DNA of 17,004 nucleotides from an uncultured Collinsella sp. Its GTDB lineage: Bacteria; Actinomycetota; Coriobacteriia; Coriobacteriales; Coriobacteriaceae. Numbering within the stretch: the stretch's first letter is position 1; each line of letters starts with the position of its first letter. Location: assembly GCA_900554495.1 (NCBI GenBank), contig USHR01000017.1, forward strand, positions 1-17,004, written 5' to 3'. A program made the translations under genes and the position numbers. Positions 7,702 to 13,361 of this stretch are shown one piece after another. The notes below the pieces were generated by a model that saw nothing but the letters and a program-made list of their open reading frames with translations, had not been told where the DNA came from and searched no databases.

Positions 7702-7710
7702 CGTTCACCT
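7695..7710. promoter_or_regulatory. LacI-type operator, uxaC promoter, over the -35 region (perfect palindrome)
   Basis: AGGTGAACGTTCACCT is a perfect 16-bp palindrome with a central CG, and the best copy in the window. It overlaps the proposed -35 of uxaC. The LacI-family gene at 8065-9144 is the obvious candidate to encode the protein that binds it. Confidence 0.85.
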
Positions 7711-7722
7711 AACAACCATGGG

Positions 7723-7749
7723 GTGAACGGTAGGTTTTGCCCGTTCAAC
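7723..7749. promoter_or_regulatory. Spaced inverted half-sites upstream of the uxaC operators
   Basis: GTGAACGG (7723-7730) and CCGTTCAAC (7741-7749) contain inverted TGAACGG half-sites with 10 bp between them. They match the left half of the main operator but not its palindromic spacing. The same TGAACGG string occurs twice upstream of the transporter (2792-2798, 2813-2819). Weak accessory binding sites are possible. Confidence 0.3.
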
Positions 7750-7840
7750 GGTTGCCGGAGCTGTGACTTGCATGCATTGCGGACCGGTTGGCGTCCCCGA
7801 ACACCGAACTTGAGCGCTTTTGCTCAGGTGGGTCATGTCC

Positions 7841-8039
7841 CGACGTACATTTTTGGGAGTATTCAGCATTGGAGCGCGCCGTGCGCCATCCTCAGCGTCC
7901 TATTTGGAACGCAGATAGCGCCCGATCGGCATAAAAAGTGCCCCCGATGGCAAATTACGCCATCGGGGGCACTTAAAACAGTCGTTCTGCACCTCATTCA
8001 GGGCATGCCAATGCTGAATACTCCCAAAAATGCACGTCG
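7841..8039. repeat. 199-bp segment bounded by 32-bp inverted repeats
   Basis: The arm at 7841-7872 and the reverse complement of 8008-8039 agree at 31 of 32 positions (CGACGTACATTTTTGGGAGT... against CGACGTGCATTTTTGGGAGT...). The 135 bp between them contain a 16-bp perfect hairpin (7936-7974) and no credible coding region. The 460-bp gap 7605-8064 otherwise holds only the uxaC operators and promoter. No clear target-site duplication is visible. Candidates are a MITE-like non-autonomous element, an invertible segment, or a long structured RNA 3' end. Confidence 0.8.
7931..7974 (-). terminator. Strong intrinsic terminator after the LacI-family gene
   Basis: AAGTGCCCCCGATGGC (7936-7951) and its exact complement at 7959-7974 form a 16-bp perfect stem with a 7-nt loop. 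On the minus strand TTTTTAT continues from the stem. It lies about 90 bp past the regulator's stop codon and inside the 7841-8039 inverted-repeat segment. Confidence 0.8.
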
Positions 8040-8064
8040 CAAGAGGGGGTACCTGCTCAATCGG

Positions 8065-9144
8065 CTAAATACCCGCAAGTTCGCAGTAGCGGTCGACATT
8101 GCTGGCAAATACCATCTCGACGGCACCCTTCTGGACGGGCACCGTCGGGGTCCTTCCCCACAGCAGATAATCGCCCAGCGTCTTAGCGCCGCGATACGCC
8201 AGGCTCGTCGGGTCCTTATAGACAATATTGGTAAAGATACCGCGGCGCAAGGCCAGAGCACTTTCGGGAAACAGGTCGTTGCCGATCACCATGACCTGAC
8301 CGGCCTTGCCGGTCGAGACGAGCGCGTCGGCAACCACTTCGGAACCAACGGCAAAAACGCTACAGATAAGTTCGGGGGCGTCCGGCGCACTCAAGCGCTT
8401 TTCGAGCTCATGCTCGAGTTGTTTGACTTGCGCATGGGCACCTGCAAGATCCTCAACCTGCCATGGAATATCACGTTCGCGCAGGTAATTGTGGAAGGCG
8501 CGGGCGGTTAGATAGTGCGAATCGGTATATGGGTCGCCTGTCAAAAGGAGCACGCGGGCGTCGGCCCCAGAAGCATGGACCAGGTTTGCCGCCTGCTCGG
8601 CCATAAGGCTGCCTGCCGTCGAATAATCGGCCAAGCTCGCACCCAAACGATTCAAATGCGGACGGTCGCCGTCGACAAGCTCAATCGTCACGCCCGCCTC
8701 GGCGATCTGCCCCAAAAGCTCAGTCGCACGATCGTCGCCCGGCGCATAGGCGAGCAAGCCATCAATCTTCTCGCCCACCTGCAGACGCTCGTCGATTTGC
8801 TCGAGTGCATCAGCGTAGCCGCCCACGCCAAATTCAACGCGCTCAACCGTAATGCCCCGGTCGATGACCTCCTGTTCAAAGCGATTGCAGCCTTCCCACA
8901 GGTAACGGAAAAAGTACGCTCCCTCGCGCGATGCGCGGGGCAGGCAAAACACCAGATTGATATCCTTGCGGCGCAGGCTTGAGGCACTTGTGTTGCGGTG
9001 ATAGCCCATGGCCTCGGCCTTAGCGTTCACCTTGGCGCGCACGGATTCGCTCACGCCGGCCTTTCCCGTCAGAGCCTTGTGCACGGTATTGATGGAAACG
9101 CCAAGCTCGGCGGCTATGTCCTTCATGGTTACGCGAGCGCTCAT
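8065..9144 (-). CDS. LacI-family transcriptional regulator, probable local galacturonate-operon regulator
   Basis: A 359-residue LacI/GalR-type repressor. The N-terminal helix-turn-helix is at about 6-26 (MKDIAAELGVSINTVHKALTG), followed by a hinge (NTSASSLRRKD, about 51-61) and a periplasmic-binding-protein-like effector domain. The recognition helix has Val-His-Lys-Ala-Leu at 21-25 where most relatives have Val-Ser-Arg-Ala-Leu, and Ile18, Asn19 and Lys23 at the base-contacting positions. The start is ATG 9142-9144 with GGAG upstream; Met7 has no ribosome site. It has its own terminator and lies directly upstream of uxaC on the same strand. Five GTGAACGTTYA-type palindromes at uxaC and the transporter are its likely targets. 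None is seen ahead of its own gene, so autoregulation is not apparent. The effector, perhaps a uronate intermediate, is unknown. Confidence 0.88.
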   Translation of the reverse strand: MSARVTMKDIAAELGVSINTVHKALTGKAGVSESVRAKVNAKAEAMGYHRNTSASSLRRKDINLVFCLPRASREGAYFFRYLWEGCNRFEQEVIDRGITVERVEFGVGGYADALEQIDERLQVGEKIDGLLAYAPGDDRATELLGQIAEAGVTIELVDGDRPHLNRLGASLADYSTAGSLMAEQAANLVHASGADARVLLLTGDPYTDSHYLTARAFHNYLRERDIPWQVEDLAGAHAQVKQLEHELEKRLSAPDAPELICSVFAVGSEVVADALVSTGKAGQVMVIGNDLFPESALALRRGIFTNIVYKDPTSLAYRGAKTLGDYLLWGRTPTVPVQKGAVEMVFASNVDRYCELAGI

Positions 9145-9237
9145 GCGGTTACTCCGTTATAGATAAGTTGCCAATTAATAGTCCAGTTAACGATACCCCA
9201 AAAATACTCTTCGACTCGCCGTGCTCTCCCTCAAATG

Positions 9238-9275
9238 CACAAAGCGCCCCGCGAACGGATGCCCGCGGAGCGCTT
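9238..9275 (-). terminator. Terminator-like hairpin after the FeoB-associated gene
   Basis: AAGCGCCCCGCG (9242-9253) and CGCGGAGCGCTT (9264-9275) pair over 12 positions with one wobble. CTTTGTGCATTT follows on the minus strand, which is only a weak T-run. Confidence 0.5.
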
Positions 9276-9288
9276 GGATGTCCGGACC

Positions 9289-9489
9289 TTATTTGATACC
9301 GCGGCCCAAGTCTTCGGCGATTTTGTCCACGCCCTTAAGTGCGGCGCACGTCTTTTTGTTGGAGCAATGCCCGGTGCAAACGCCACCCTGAGCGCAGTCG
9401 GCGCAGGTGCCCTTGCGGTAGATGCGCACGCACACGGCGACAAACGCAATACCGATAACAGCCAGTACAACAATATCGATAGGTGCCAT
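9289..9489 (-). CDS. FeoB-associated Cys-rich membrane protein
   Basis: A 66-residue protein with one N-terminal membrane helix (about 4-23), then a basic segment (RIYRK) and a Cys-rich tail: Cys29, 32, 38, 42 and 48, plus Cys20 in the helix. This is the layout of the small FeoB-associated Cys-rich proteins found beside feoB in many anaerobes, proposed to help ferrous iron transfer or to replace FeoC. The start is ATG 9487-9489 behind a strong GGAGG. It lies downstream of feoB but beyond feoB's terminator, so it may have its own promoter. The motif AGTTAACCAC 15 bp upstream of the start codon also occurs before feoA. The molecular function of the family is not firmly established. Confidence 0.85.
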   Translation of the reverse strand: MAPIDIVVLAVIGIAFVAVCVRIYRKGTCADCAQGGVCTGHCSNKKTCAALKGVDKIAEDLGRGIK

Positions 9490-9503
9490 AGCAAGCCTCC
9501 TCT

Positions 9504-9513
9504 AGTTAACCAC
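9504..9513. promoter_or_regulatory. Candidate iron-response motif before the FeoB-associated gene
   Basis: AGTTAACCAC is identical to 12664-12673 and to the reverse complement of 12702-12711, which flank the presumed feoA promoter region. The three copies occur only near iron-uptake genes in this window. Confidence 0.4.
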
Positions 9514-9536
9514 CACTTACTTTACCCCATTCTCCA

Positions 9537-9608
9537 CCTACCAAAAAGGGACAGGTTTATTTTGGTCGGTTTTATCTGCGGAAACGCCACATCTCCCCTA
9601 CCAAAAAG
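9537..9608. repeat. Intergenic repeat with short hairpin downstream of feoB
   Basis: The 12-mer CCTACCAAAAAG occurs at 9537-9548 and again at 9597-9608. The first copy belongs to a small inverted repeat, ACCAAAA (9540-9546) with TTTTGGT (9560-9566), around GGGACAGGTTTA. The second copy supplies the T-run of the feoB terminator. It looks like a fragment of a dispersed genomic repeat; copy number cannot be judged here. Confidence 0.45.
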
Positions 9609-9635
9609 CCCGAGTGTCACTGAGACACCCGGGCT
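9603..9635 (-). terminator. Intrinsic terminator after feoB
   Basis: AGCCCGAGTGTC (9607-9618) pairs with GACACCCGGGCT (9624-9635) over 12 positions with one wobble and a 5-nt loop. TTTTTGG follows on the minus strand, 30 bp past the feoB stop. Confidence 0.8.
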
Positions 9636-9664
9636 CGTGGAAAGGGGTTGATCCTTATTCGGAC

Positions 9665-11992
9665 TTAGGCGGAAACTGCAGCGGAAGCAGTGTTGGTCTC
9701 GTCCTCGTCGGTCCAAGCGTGCTTGGGCATAGGACGGAAAATCTGGAAGAGCATCGCGACCAGCAGCACGATAGCCACAACCGTCCAGAAGCCAAACTGC
9801 CCAAGGACAAGCAGGTTATAGAACTGGTTGATGAACAGGCCGATCACCCAAGCGAAGGCGCACTCGTAGCCGAGGGCAATCGCGGTCCACTTGCCGGAAT
9901 CCATCTGGTTGCGGATGGTACCCATAGCGGCAAAGCACGGAGCGCACAGCAGGTTGAAAGCGCCAAAGGCAACGCAAGCGCCCATGGTCGGGAACATGCC
10001 GGCGAACGCGGTCCACAGGCTCGGATCGGTCTCGGCGGCATCGGCAACGGACAGCAGCGAGCCGGCGGTGGCGACGACGTTCTCCTTGGCAACAAGACCC
10101 GAGACGGACAGTGCTGTTGCCTGCCAGGTGCTAAAGCCGAGCGGGGCGAAGATCCAGGCGATCAGGTTGCCGAGCATGGCAAGCACGGAGTAGTCCATGA
10201 ACTCCTCGGGGATGCCGTCCATCGCAGGCAGGAAGCCAAAGGAACCGTTGTAGCTACCAAAGTTGGAGAGGAACCAAACCACGACGGTGGACGCGAAGAT
10301 GACCGTGCCGGCCTTCTTAATAAAGGCCCAGCAGCGCTCCCACACGTGCAGTGCCCAAGAGCGGATCGCCGGGAAGTGGTAGGCGGGAAGCTCCATAACG
10401 AACGGCGTCGGGCGGCCGGCGAAGAGCTTGGTCTTCTTGAGCATGAGGCCCGAGGCGATGACGGCAAAGACGCCCAGGAAGTAGAAGAGCGGGCTGATCC
10501 ACGCGGCGGTGGTGGAAGAATCGCCGATGATGGAACCCATGAGCAGGGCGATGATCGGCAGCTTGGCGCCACAGGGAATGAACGTGGTGGTCATGACCGT
10601 CATGCGGCGGTCCTTCTCGTTCTCGATGGTCTTGGTAGCCATGACGCCGGGGACGCCGCAGCCCGAAGACACGAGCATGGGGATGAAGGACTTACCGGAC
10701 AGGCCAAAGCGGCGGAACACGCGGTCCATGATGAAGGCAACGCGGGCCATATAGCCGCAGTCCTCCAGGAAAGACAGCATCACGAACAGCAGGAACATCT
10801 GCGGCACAAAGCCGAAGATGGCGCCCAGGCCGCCGACGATACCGTCACAGACAAGCGAATCGACCAGACCGCCGTCCTCGGTGCCACCCGCCACAAGCGC
10901 GTCGTGGACCATGGTGGTAATACCCGGGACATAGGGGCCGTACTGCGCTGGGTCGACCGAGTCGGCGTTGTCGCCCGCGGCCTCGACAGCCGCGTCGTAG
11001 GCGTCGCGACCCTGACCGAGCACATACCAACCGTCGGTACCGAAGAGCTGGTCGTTGGTGAAGTCGGTCACCGTGCCGCCCAAGGTGGAAACGGCGATGT
11101 AGTACACGCAGAACATGATGACCACAAAAATCGGCAGACCCAGAATACGGTTGGTAACCACGCGGTCGATCTTCTCGGAGGTGCTCATCTTTGTCGGAGC
11201 CTTGGTGAGGCACTCGTCGATGATGTGGGCAATCACGCCATAGCGTTCGCCGGTGATGATGGACTCGGCGTCGTCGTCGCAATCCTGCTCGCACTGGGCG
11301 ACCAGTTGCTCAACGCGAGCGGCTTTCTCCTTGGTGAGGTTGATGAGCTTGCAGGCATCCGCATCGCGCTCGAACAGTTTGACGGCATAGTAGCGGCGCT
11401 TGTTGGCGGGAACGCTTGCCGGCAGGTTGTTTTCGATGTGGTCCAGAACGTCCTCGATGGAGGAATCGAACTTGTGCTCCGGCACCTGGCCCTTGGAAGC
11501 AGCGGACTTCTTAACCTGCTCGAAAAGCTCCTTGATACCCTTGTTCTTAAGGGCCGAGATCATCATGACCGGGCAGCCGAGCTTCTTGGAGAGCTTGTCC
11601 GTGTCGATCTTATCGCCGTTCTTCTCGACCAAGTCGGCCATGTTGAGGGCGACGACCACGGGCAGGCCGGTCTCGATAACCTGAAGCGCCAGGTACAGGT
11701 TGCGCTCGAGGTTGGTGGCATCGACAACCTGGACGACCACATCGGGCTCGCCGCTCATGAGATAATCGCGCGAGCATTGCTCCTCGGGGCTGTAGGGGGA
11801 AAGCGAGTAGATACCAGGGAGGTCCGTGATGGTAACGTTCTTGTCGCTTAGGAGCTTGGCCTCCTTTTTCTCAACCGTGACGCCGGGCCAGTTGCCAACG
11901 TAGCCGTTGGCGCCGGTGATCAGGTTGAAAAGCGTGGTCTTGCCGCAGTTGGGGTTACCCGCCAGCGCGACATGGATCTGAGAATCCGCCAT
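9665..11992 (-). CDS. feoB: Ferrous iron transporter FeoB
   Basis: A polytopic inner-membrane protein that imports Fe2+ under anoxic or low-iron conditions, driven or gated by its GTPase domain. It has 775 residues. The G domain contains G1 GNPNCGKT (12-19), G3 DLPG (57-60), G4 NMAD (117-120) and G5 SALKNKG (146-152). A helical GDI-like region (about 165-275) follows, then the membrane core with two gate repeats, including GCGVPGVMATKT (from about 444) with its conserved Cys. The C-terminal tail is acidic and soluble. The start is ATG 11990-11992 behind AAGGA. It is the third gene after two feoA genes; a 122-bp gap with a palindrome separates it from them. Complete, with all GTPase motifs intact. 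Confidence 0.97.
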   Translation of the reverse strand: MADSQIHVALAGNPNCGKTTLFNLITGANGYVGNWPGVTVEKKEAKLLSDKNVTITDLPGIYSLSPYSPEEQCSRDYLMSGEPDVVVQVVDATNLERNLYLALQVIETGLPVVVALNMADLVEKNGDKIDTDKLSKKLGCPVMMISALKNKGIKELFEQVKKSAASKGQVPEHKFDSSIEDVLDHIENNLPASVPANKRRYYAVKLFERDADACKLINLTKEKAARVEQLVAQCEQDCDDDAESIITGERYGVIAHIIDECLTKAPTKMSTSEKIDRVVTNRILGLPIFVVIMFCVYYIAVSTLGGTVTDFTNDQLFGTDGWYVLGQGRDAYDAAVEAAGDNADSVDPAQYGPYVPGITTMVHDALVAGGTEDGGLVDSLVCDGIVGGLGAIFGFVPQMFLLFVMLSFLEDCGYMARVAFIMDRVFRRFGLSGKSFIPMLVSSGCGVPGVMATKTIENEKDRRMTVMTTTFIPCGAKLPIIALLMGSIIGDSSTTAAWISPLFYFLGVFAVIASGLMLKKTKLFAGRPTPFVMELPAYHFPAIRSWALHVWERCWAFIKKAGTVIFASTVVVWFLSNFGSYNGSFGFLPAMDGIPEEFMDYSVLAMLGNLIAWIFAPLGFSTWQATALSVSGLVAKENVVATAGSLLSVADAAETDPSLWTAFAGMFPTMGACVAFGAFNLLCAPCFAAMGTIRNQMDSGKWTAIALGYECAFAWVIGLFINQFYNLLVLGQFGFWTVVAIVLLVAMLFQIFRPMPKHAWTDEDETNTASAAVSA

Positions 11993-12066
11993 TCAATCCT
12001 TCTTCCTTGTGTGCCTGCGCTGCTTTCTCCGCGCAGGCTGGATAATGTGCTTCAAAGTGCTGCATT

Positions 12067-12086
12067 AAGTTAGAAAAACCTAACTT
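12067..12086. promoter_or_regulatory. Palindrome in the feoA-feoB gap, DtxR-box-like
   Basis: AAGTTAG (12067-12073) and CTAACTT (12080-12086) form a perfect 7-bp inverted repeat around AAAAAC. The half-site resembles the GTTAG/CTAAC halves of DtxR/IdeR-type metal-repressor boxes, though with a different spacer. It lies 75-94 bp before the feoB start. A hairpin with regulatory or processing function is the alternative. Confidence 0.4.
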
Positions 12087-12114
12087 TATCTGCAGAAATA
12101 TACGTAGCAAGCCC

Positions 12115-12336
12115 CTACTGGACCTCGACGACGGCCGCCTCCTCCTTGCGGATGGAAAGCTCGTAGCCGCGCACGTTGATCTCGACCGGATCGCCGAGCG
12201 GTGCTACCTTTACGACCTTGAACGAAGTGCCCTTGATGAGCCCCAGGTCCATAAGGTGGCGGCGAAGCGCGCCCTCACCGTGAAGCTTGACGATGGTGGA
12301 GCTCTCGCCCACCTTAACGTCACCCAACGTCTTCAT
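12115..12336 (-). CDS. feoA: FeoA family protein (second copy, adjacent to feoB)
   Basis: A 73-residue cytosolic SH3-like beta-barrel protein that is required for, or stimulates, FeoB-mediated Fe2+ uptake. Family features visible are the GE-rich N-terminus, the central RRHLMDLGLIKGTSFKVVKVAPLGDPVEI segment split around Gly and Pro, and the typical C-terminal GYELSIRKEEAAVVEV. The start is ATG 12334-12336 behind GGGGGA. It lies 39 bp downstream of the other feoA and 122 bp before feoB. Its sequence differs clearly from the first copy, so this is not a recent duplication. Confidence 0.92.
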   Translation of the reverse strand: MKTLGDVKVGESSTIVKLHGEGALRRHLMDLGLIKGTSFKVVKVAPLGDPVEINVRGYELSIRKEEAAVVEVQ

Positions 12337-12375
12337 CCTCTTGTCCCCCTTTCGGTTTTTATCAAATGCTGTGGA

Positions 12376-12618
12376 CTAACCGACGGTCATGATGTGCATG
12401 GCAACCTTGGAATCGATGCCAAAGCGTGCGCCGAGCACAGTGACGATGATATTGGCGCCACTCGAGCTCACCACGTGGATTTCGCTGCCCTCGACAAAGC
12501 CGAGGTCCTTGAGGTGGTGCTTCATATCCTCATTGCCCTTTACACGAGACACGCGCACGGTTTCGCCCGCTTTTACCATCGAAAGCGGCATTGCCGGCAT
12601 CTGCGGTCCGCAAGACAT
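12376..12618 (-). CDS. feoA: FeoA family protein (first copy)
   Basis: An 80-residue FeoA-type SH3-like protein: VKAGETVRVSRVKGNEDMKHHLKDLGFVEGSEIHVV, then a beta-strand core and GARFGIDSKVAMHIMTV. Its N-terminal extension (MSCGPQMPAMPL) includes one Cys and is absent from the second FeoA. The start is ATG 12616-12618 with AGGAG upstream. It is the first gene of the feoA-feoA-feoB unit. Tandem FeoA proteins are known in several anaerobes. The pair may form a heteromer on FeoB, or this copy may have a sensory role; that is inference. Confidence 0.9.
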   Translation of the reverse strand: MSCGPQMPAMPLSMVKAGETVRVSRVKGNEDMKHHLKDLGFVEGSEIHVVSSSGANIIVTVLGARFGIDSKVAMHIMTVG

Positions 12619-12660
12619 GAGTGGCTCCTAACGTCAGTTCGTCCTCAACATCGACGCGGT

Positions 12661-12714
12661 AAAAGTTAACCACGCCTATGTTCACTTTAGTAAACTAACA
12701 CGTGGTTAACTTTT
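12661..12714. promoter_or_regulatory. Long inverted repeat at the feo promoter region, candidate metal-repressor operator
   Basis: AAAAGTTAACCACG (12661-12674) and CGTGGTTAACTTTT (12701-12714) are perfect 14-bp complements 26 bp apart. They lie 43-96 bp upstream of the first feoA start. The spacer contains TAGTAAACTA, and a -35/-10 pair could lie within it. No T-run suited to a terminator for an adjacent gene is present, and the HPr terminator is separate (12761-12799). An operator for an iron-dependent repressor is the likely role. Confidence 0.55.
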
Positions 12715-12760
12715 TGGAAAGGGTCCCCATTCAGATTTCGAAAAAGTTTCCTATACGAAA

Positions 12761-12799
12761 CAAAAGGGCGCGGCAAAGGACCATCCTTTACCACGCCCT
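12761..12799 (-). terminator. Intrinsic terminator after the HPr gene
   Basis: AGGGCGCGGCAAAGGA (12765-12780) pairs with 12784-12799 over 16 positions with two wobbles and a 3-nt loop. TTTTG follows on the minus strand. Confidence 0.85.
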
Positions 12800-12806
12800 A
12801 TCATGC

Positions 12807-13055
12807 TTAGAGCGAGAGGTTTCTGATCGACGTAACGCAGGAAGCCTCGTCTACGCCCGAAACGCGGAAGATGATGTCCTCGCCGCACTCGCCGTAGAGA
12901 GCCATGAGCCCCATGACATCGCGGCCATCCGTGTGGCGATCGCCGATACTGACTGACACGTCGCAACGATGCTTGGCAATGATGTCATAGAGCAGCGCAA
13001 CCGGGCGGGCATGCAATCCCAACGGATCTTTAATCGTCTTTGTAAACTCGACCAT
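12807..13055 (-). CDS. HPr-family phosphocarrier protein with Asp at position 46
   Basis: An 82-residue cytosolic HPr, which takes phosphate from enzyme I and passes it to sugar-specific PTS enzymes II. The active-site segment GLHARP is at 13-18 with His15 and Arg17 in the standard places. The regulatory segment RDVMGLMAL (45-53) aligns with KSIMGVMSL of Bacillus HPr, but position 46 is Asp instead of the kinase-target Ser. The start is ATG 13053-13055 behind GGAGGGG; upstream in-frame starts lack a ribosome site. It is monocistronic, with its own terminator. No other PTS gene is nearby. It may be the general HPr or a regulatory paralogue. Confidence 0.9.
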   Translation of the reverse strand: MVEFTKTIKDPLGLHARPVALLYDIIAKHRCDVSVSIGDRHTDGRDVMGLMALYGECGEDIIFRVSGVDEASCVTSIRNLSL

Positions 13056-13154
13056 GTCCCCTCCCACGACATCGTACATTCGGCTGGCAAACCCAGCCAT
13101 GTGGTAGTTATTGTAGCGTTAGATGCTTGTTGAAGCCCGCCAGAAGGCTCAACC

Positions 13155-13262
13155 GGAAAGTGCGACCCGTTATTTGGCTGGATTCTGGGACGCAGTTTCC
13201 CAAAGGGGCCTGTTTGGGAAACTGCGACCCGTTTTGGACGCAAATTCTGGGACGTAGTTTCC
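13155..13262. repeat. Two 46-bp palindromic repeat units (REP/BIME-like)
   Basis: Units 13155-13200 and 13217-13262 share 17 bp on the left and 19 bp on the right (one difference in each) around a divergent 10-bp middle. Each unit is an inverted repeat with arms GGAAACTGCGACCC and GGGACGCAGTTTCC (small variations). The four arms start at 13155, 13187, 13217 and 13249, alternating in orientation at 30-32 bp intervals. The region is non-coding, between the HPr gene and the aspS terminator. Confidence 0.8.
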
Positions 13263-13301
13263 GCGACGCCCAGTCAACCTATACCCTCGCAACCTCGGCG
13301 T

Positions 13302-13338
13302 ATAAAAAACGAGGGAAGACACACGTCCTTCCCTCGTT
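13302..13338 (-). terminator. Intrinsic terminator after aspS
   Basis: AACGAGGGAAGAC (13308-13320) pairs with GTCCTTCCCTCGTT (13325-13338) with a single bulge and a 4-nt loop. GTTTTTTATA follows on the minus strand. It is 24 bp past the aspS stop. Confidence 0.85.
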
Positions 13339-13361
13339 GCAAGCAAGATGTAGCCGCTCGC

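Noticed and set aside
7723..8511. Plus-strand reading frame of 262 codons across the inverted-repeat segment into the regulator gene
   Set aside because: It runs through operators, both 32-bp arms and the terminator, then antisense to the LacI-family gene. The translation has no domain.
9614..11851. Plus-strand reading frame of 745 codons opposite feoB
   Set aside because: The translation is rich in His, Asp, Glu and Gly, with no recognisable fold, and lies fully over feoB, whose GTPase motifs are intact.
13081..13100. GGCTGG/CCAGCC hairpin upstream of the HPr gene as a regulatory site
   Set aside because: A 6-bp stem in GC-rich DNA is expected by chance, and no supporting feature is nearby apart from a TACAAT-like box at 13110-13115.
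13155..13262. CRISPR-like array
   Set aside because: There are only two units, each internally palindromic, with a 16-bp gap and no cas genes. A REP-type repeat fits better.
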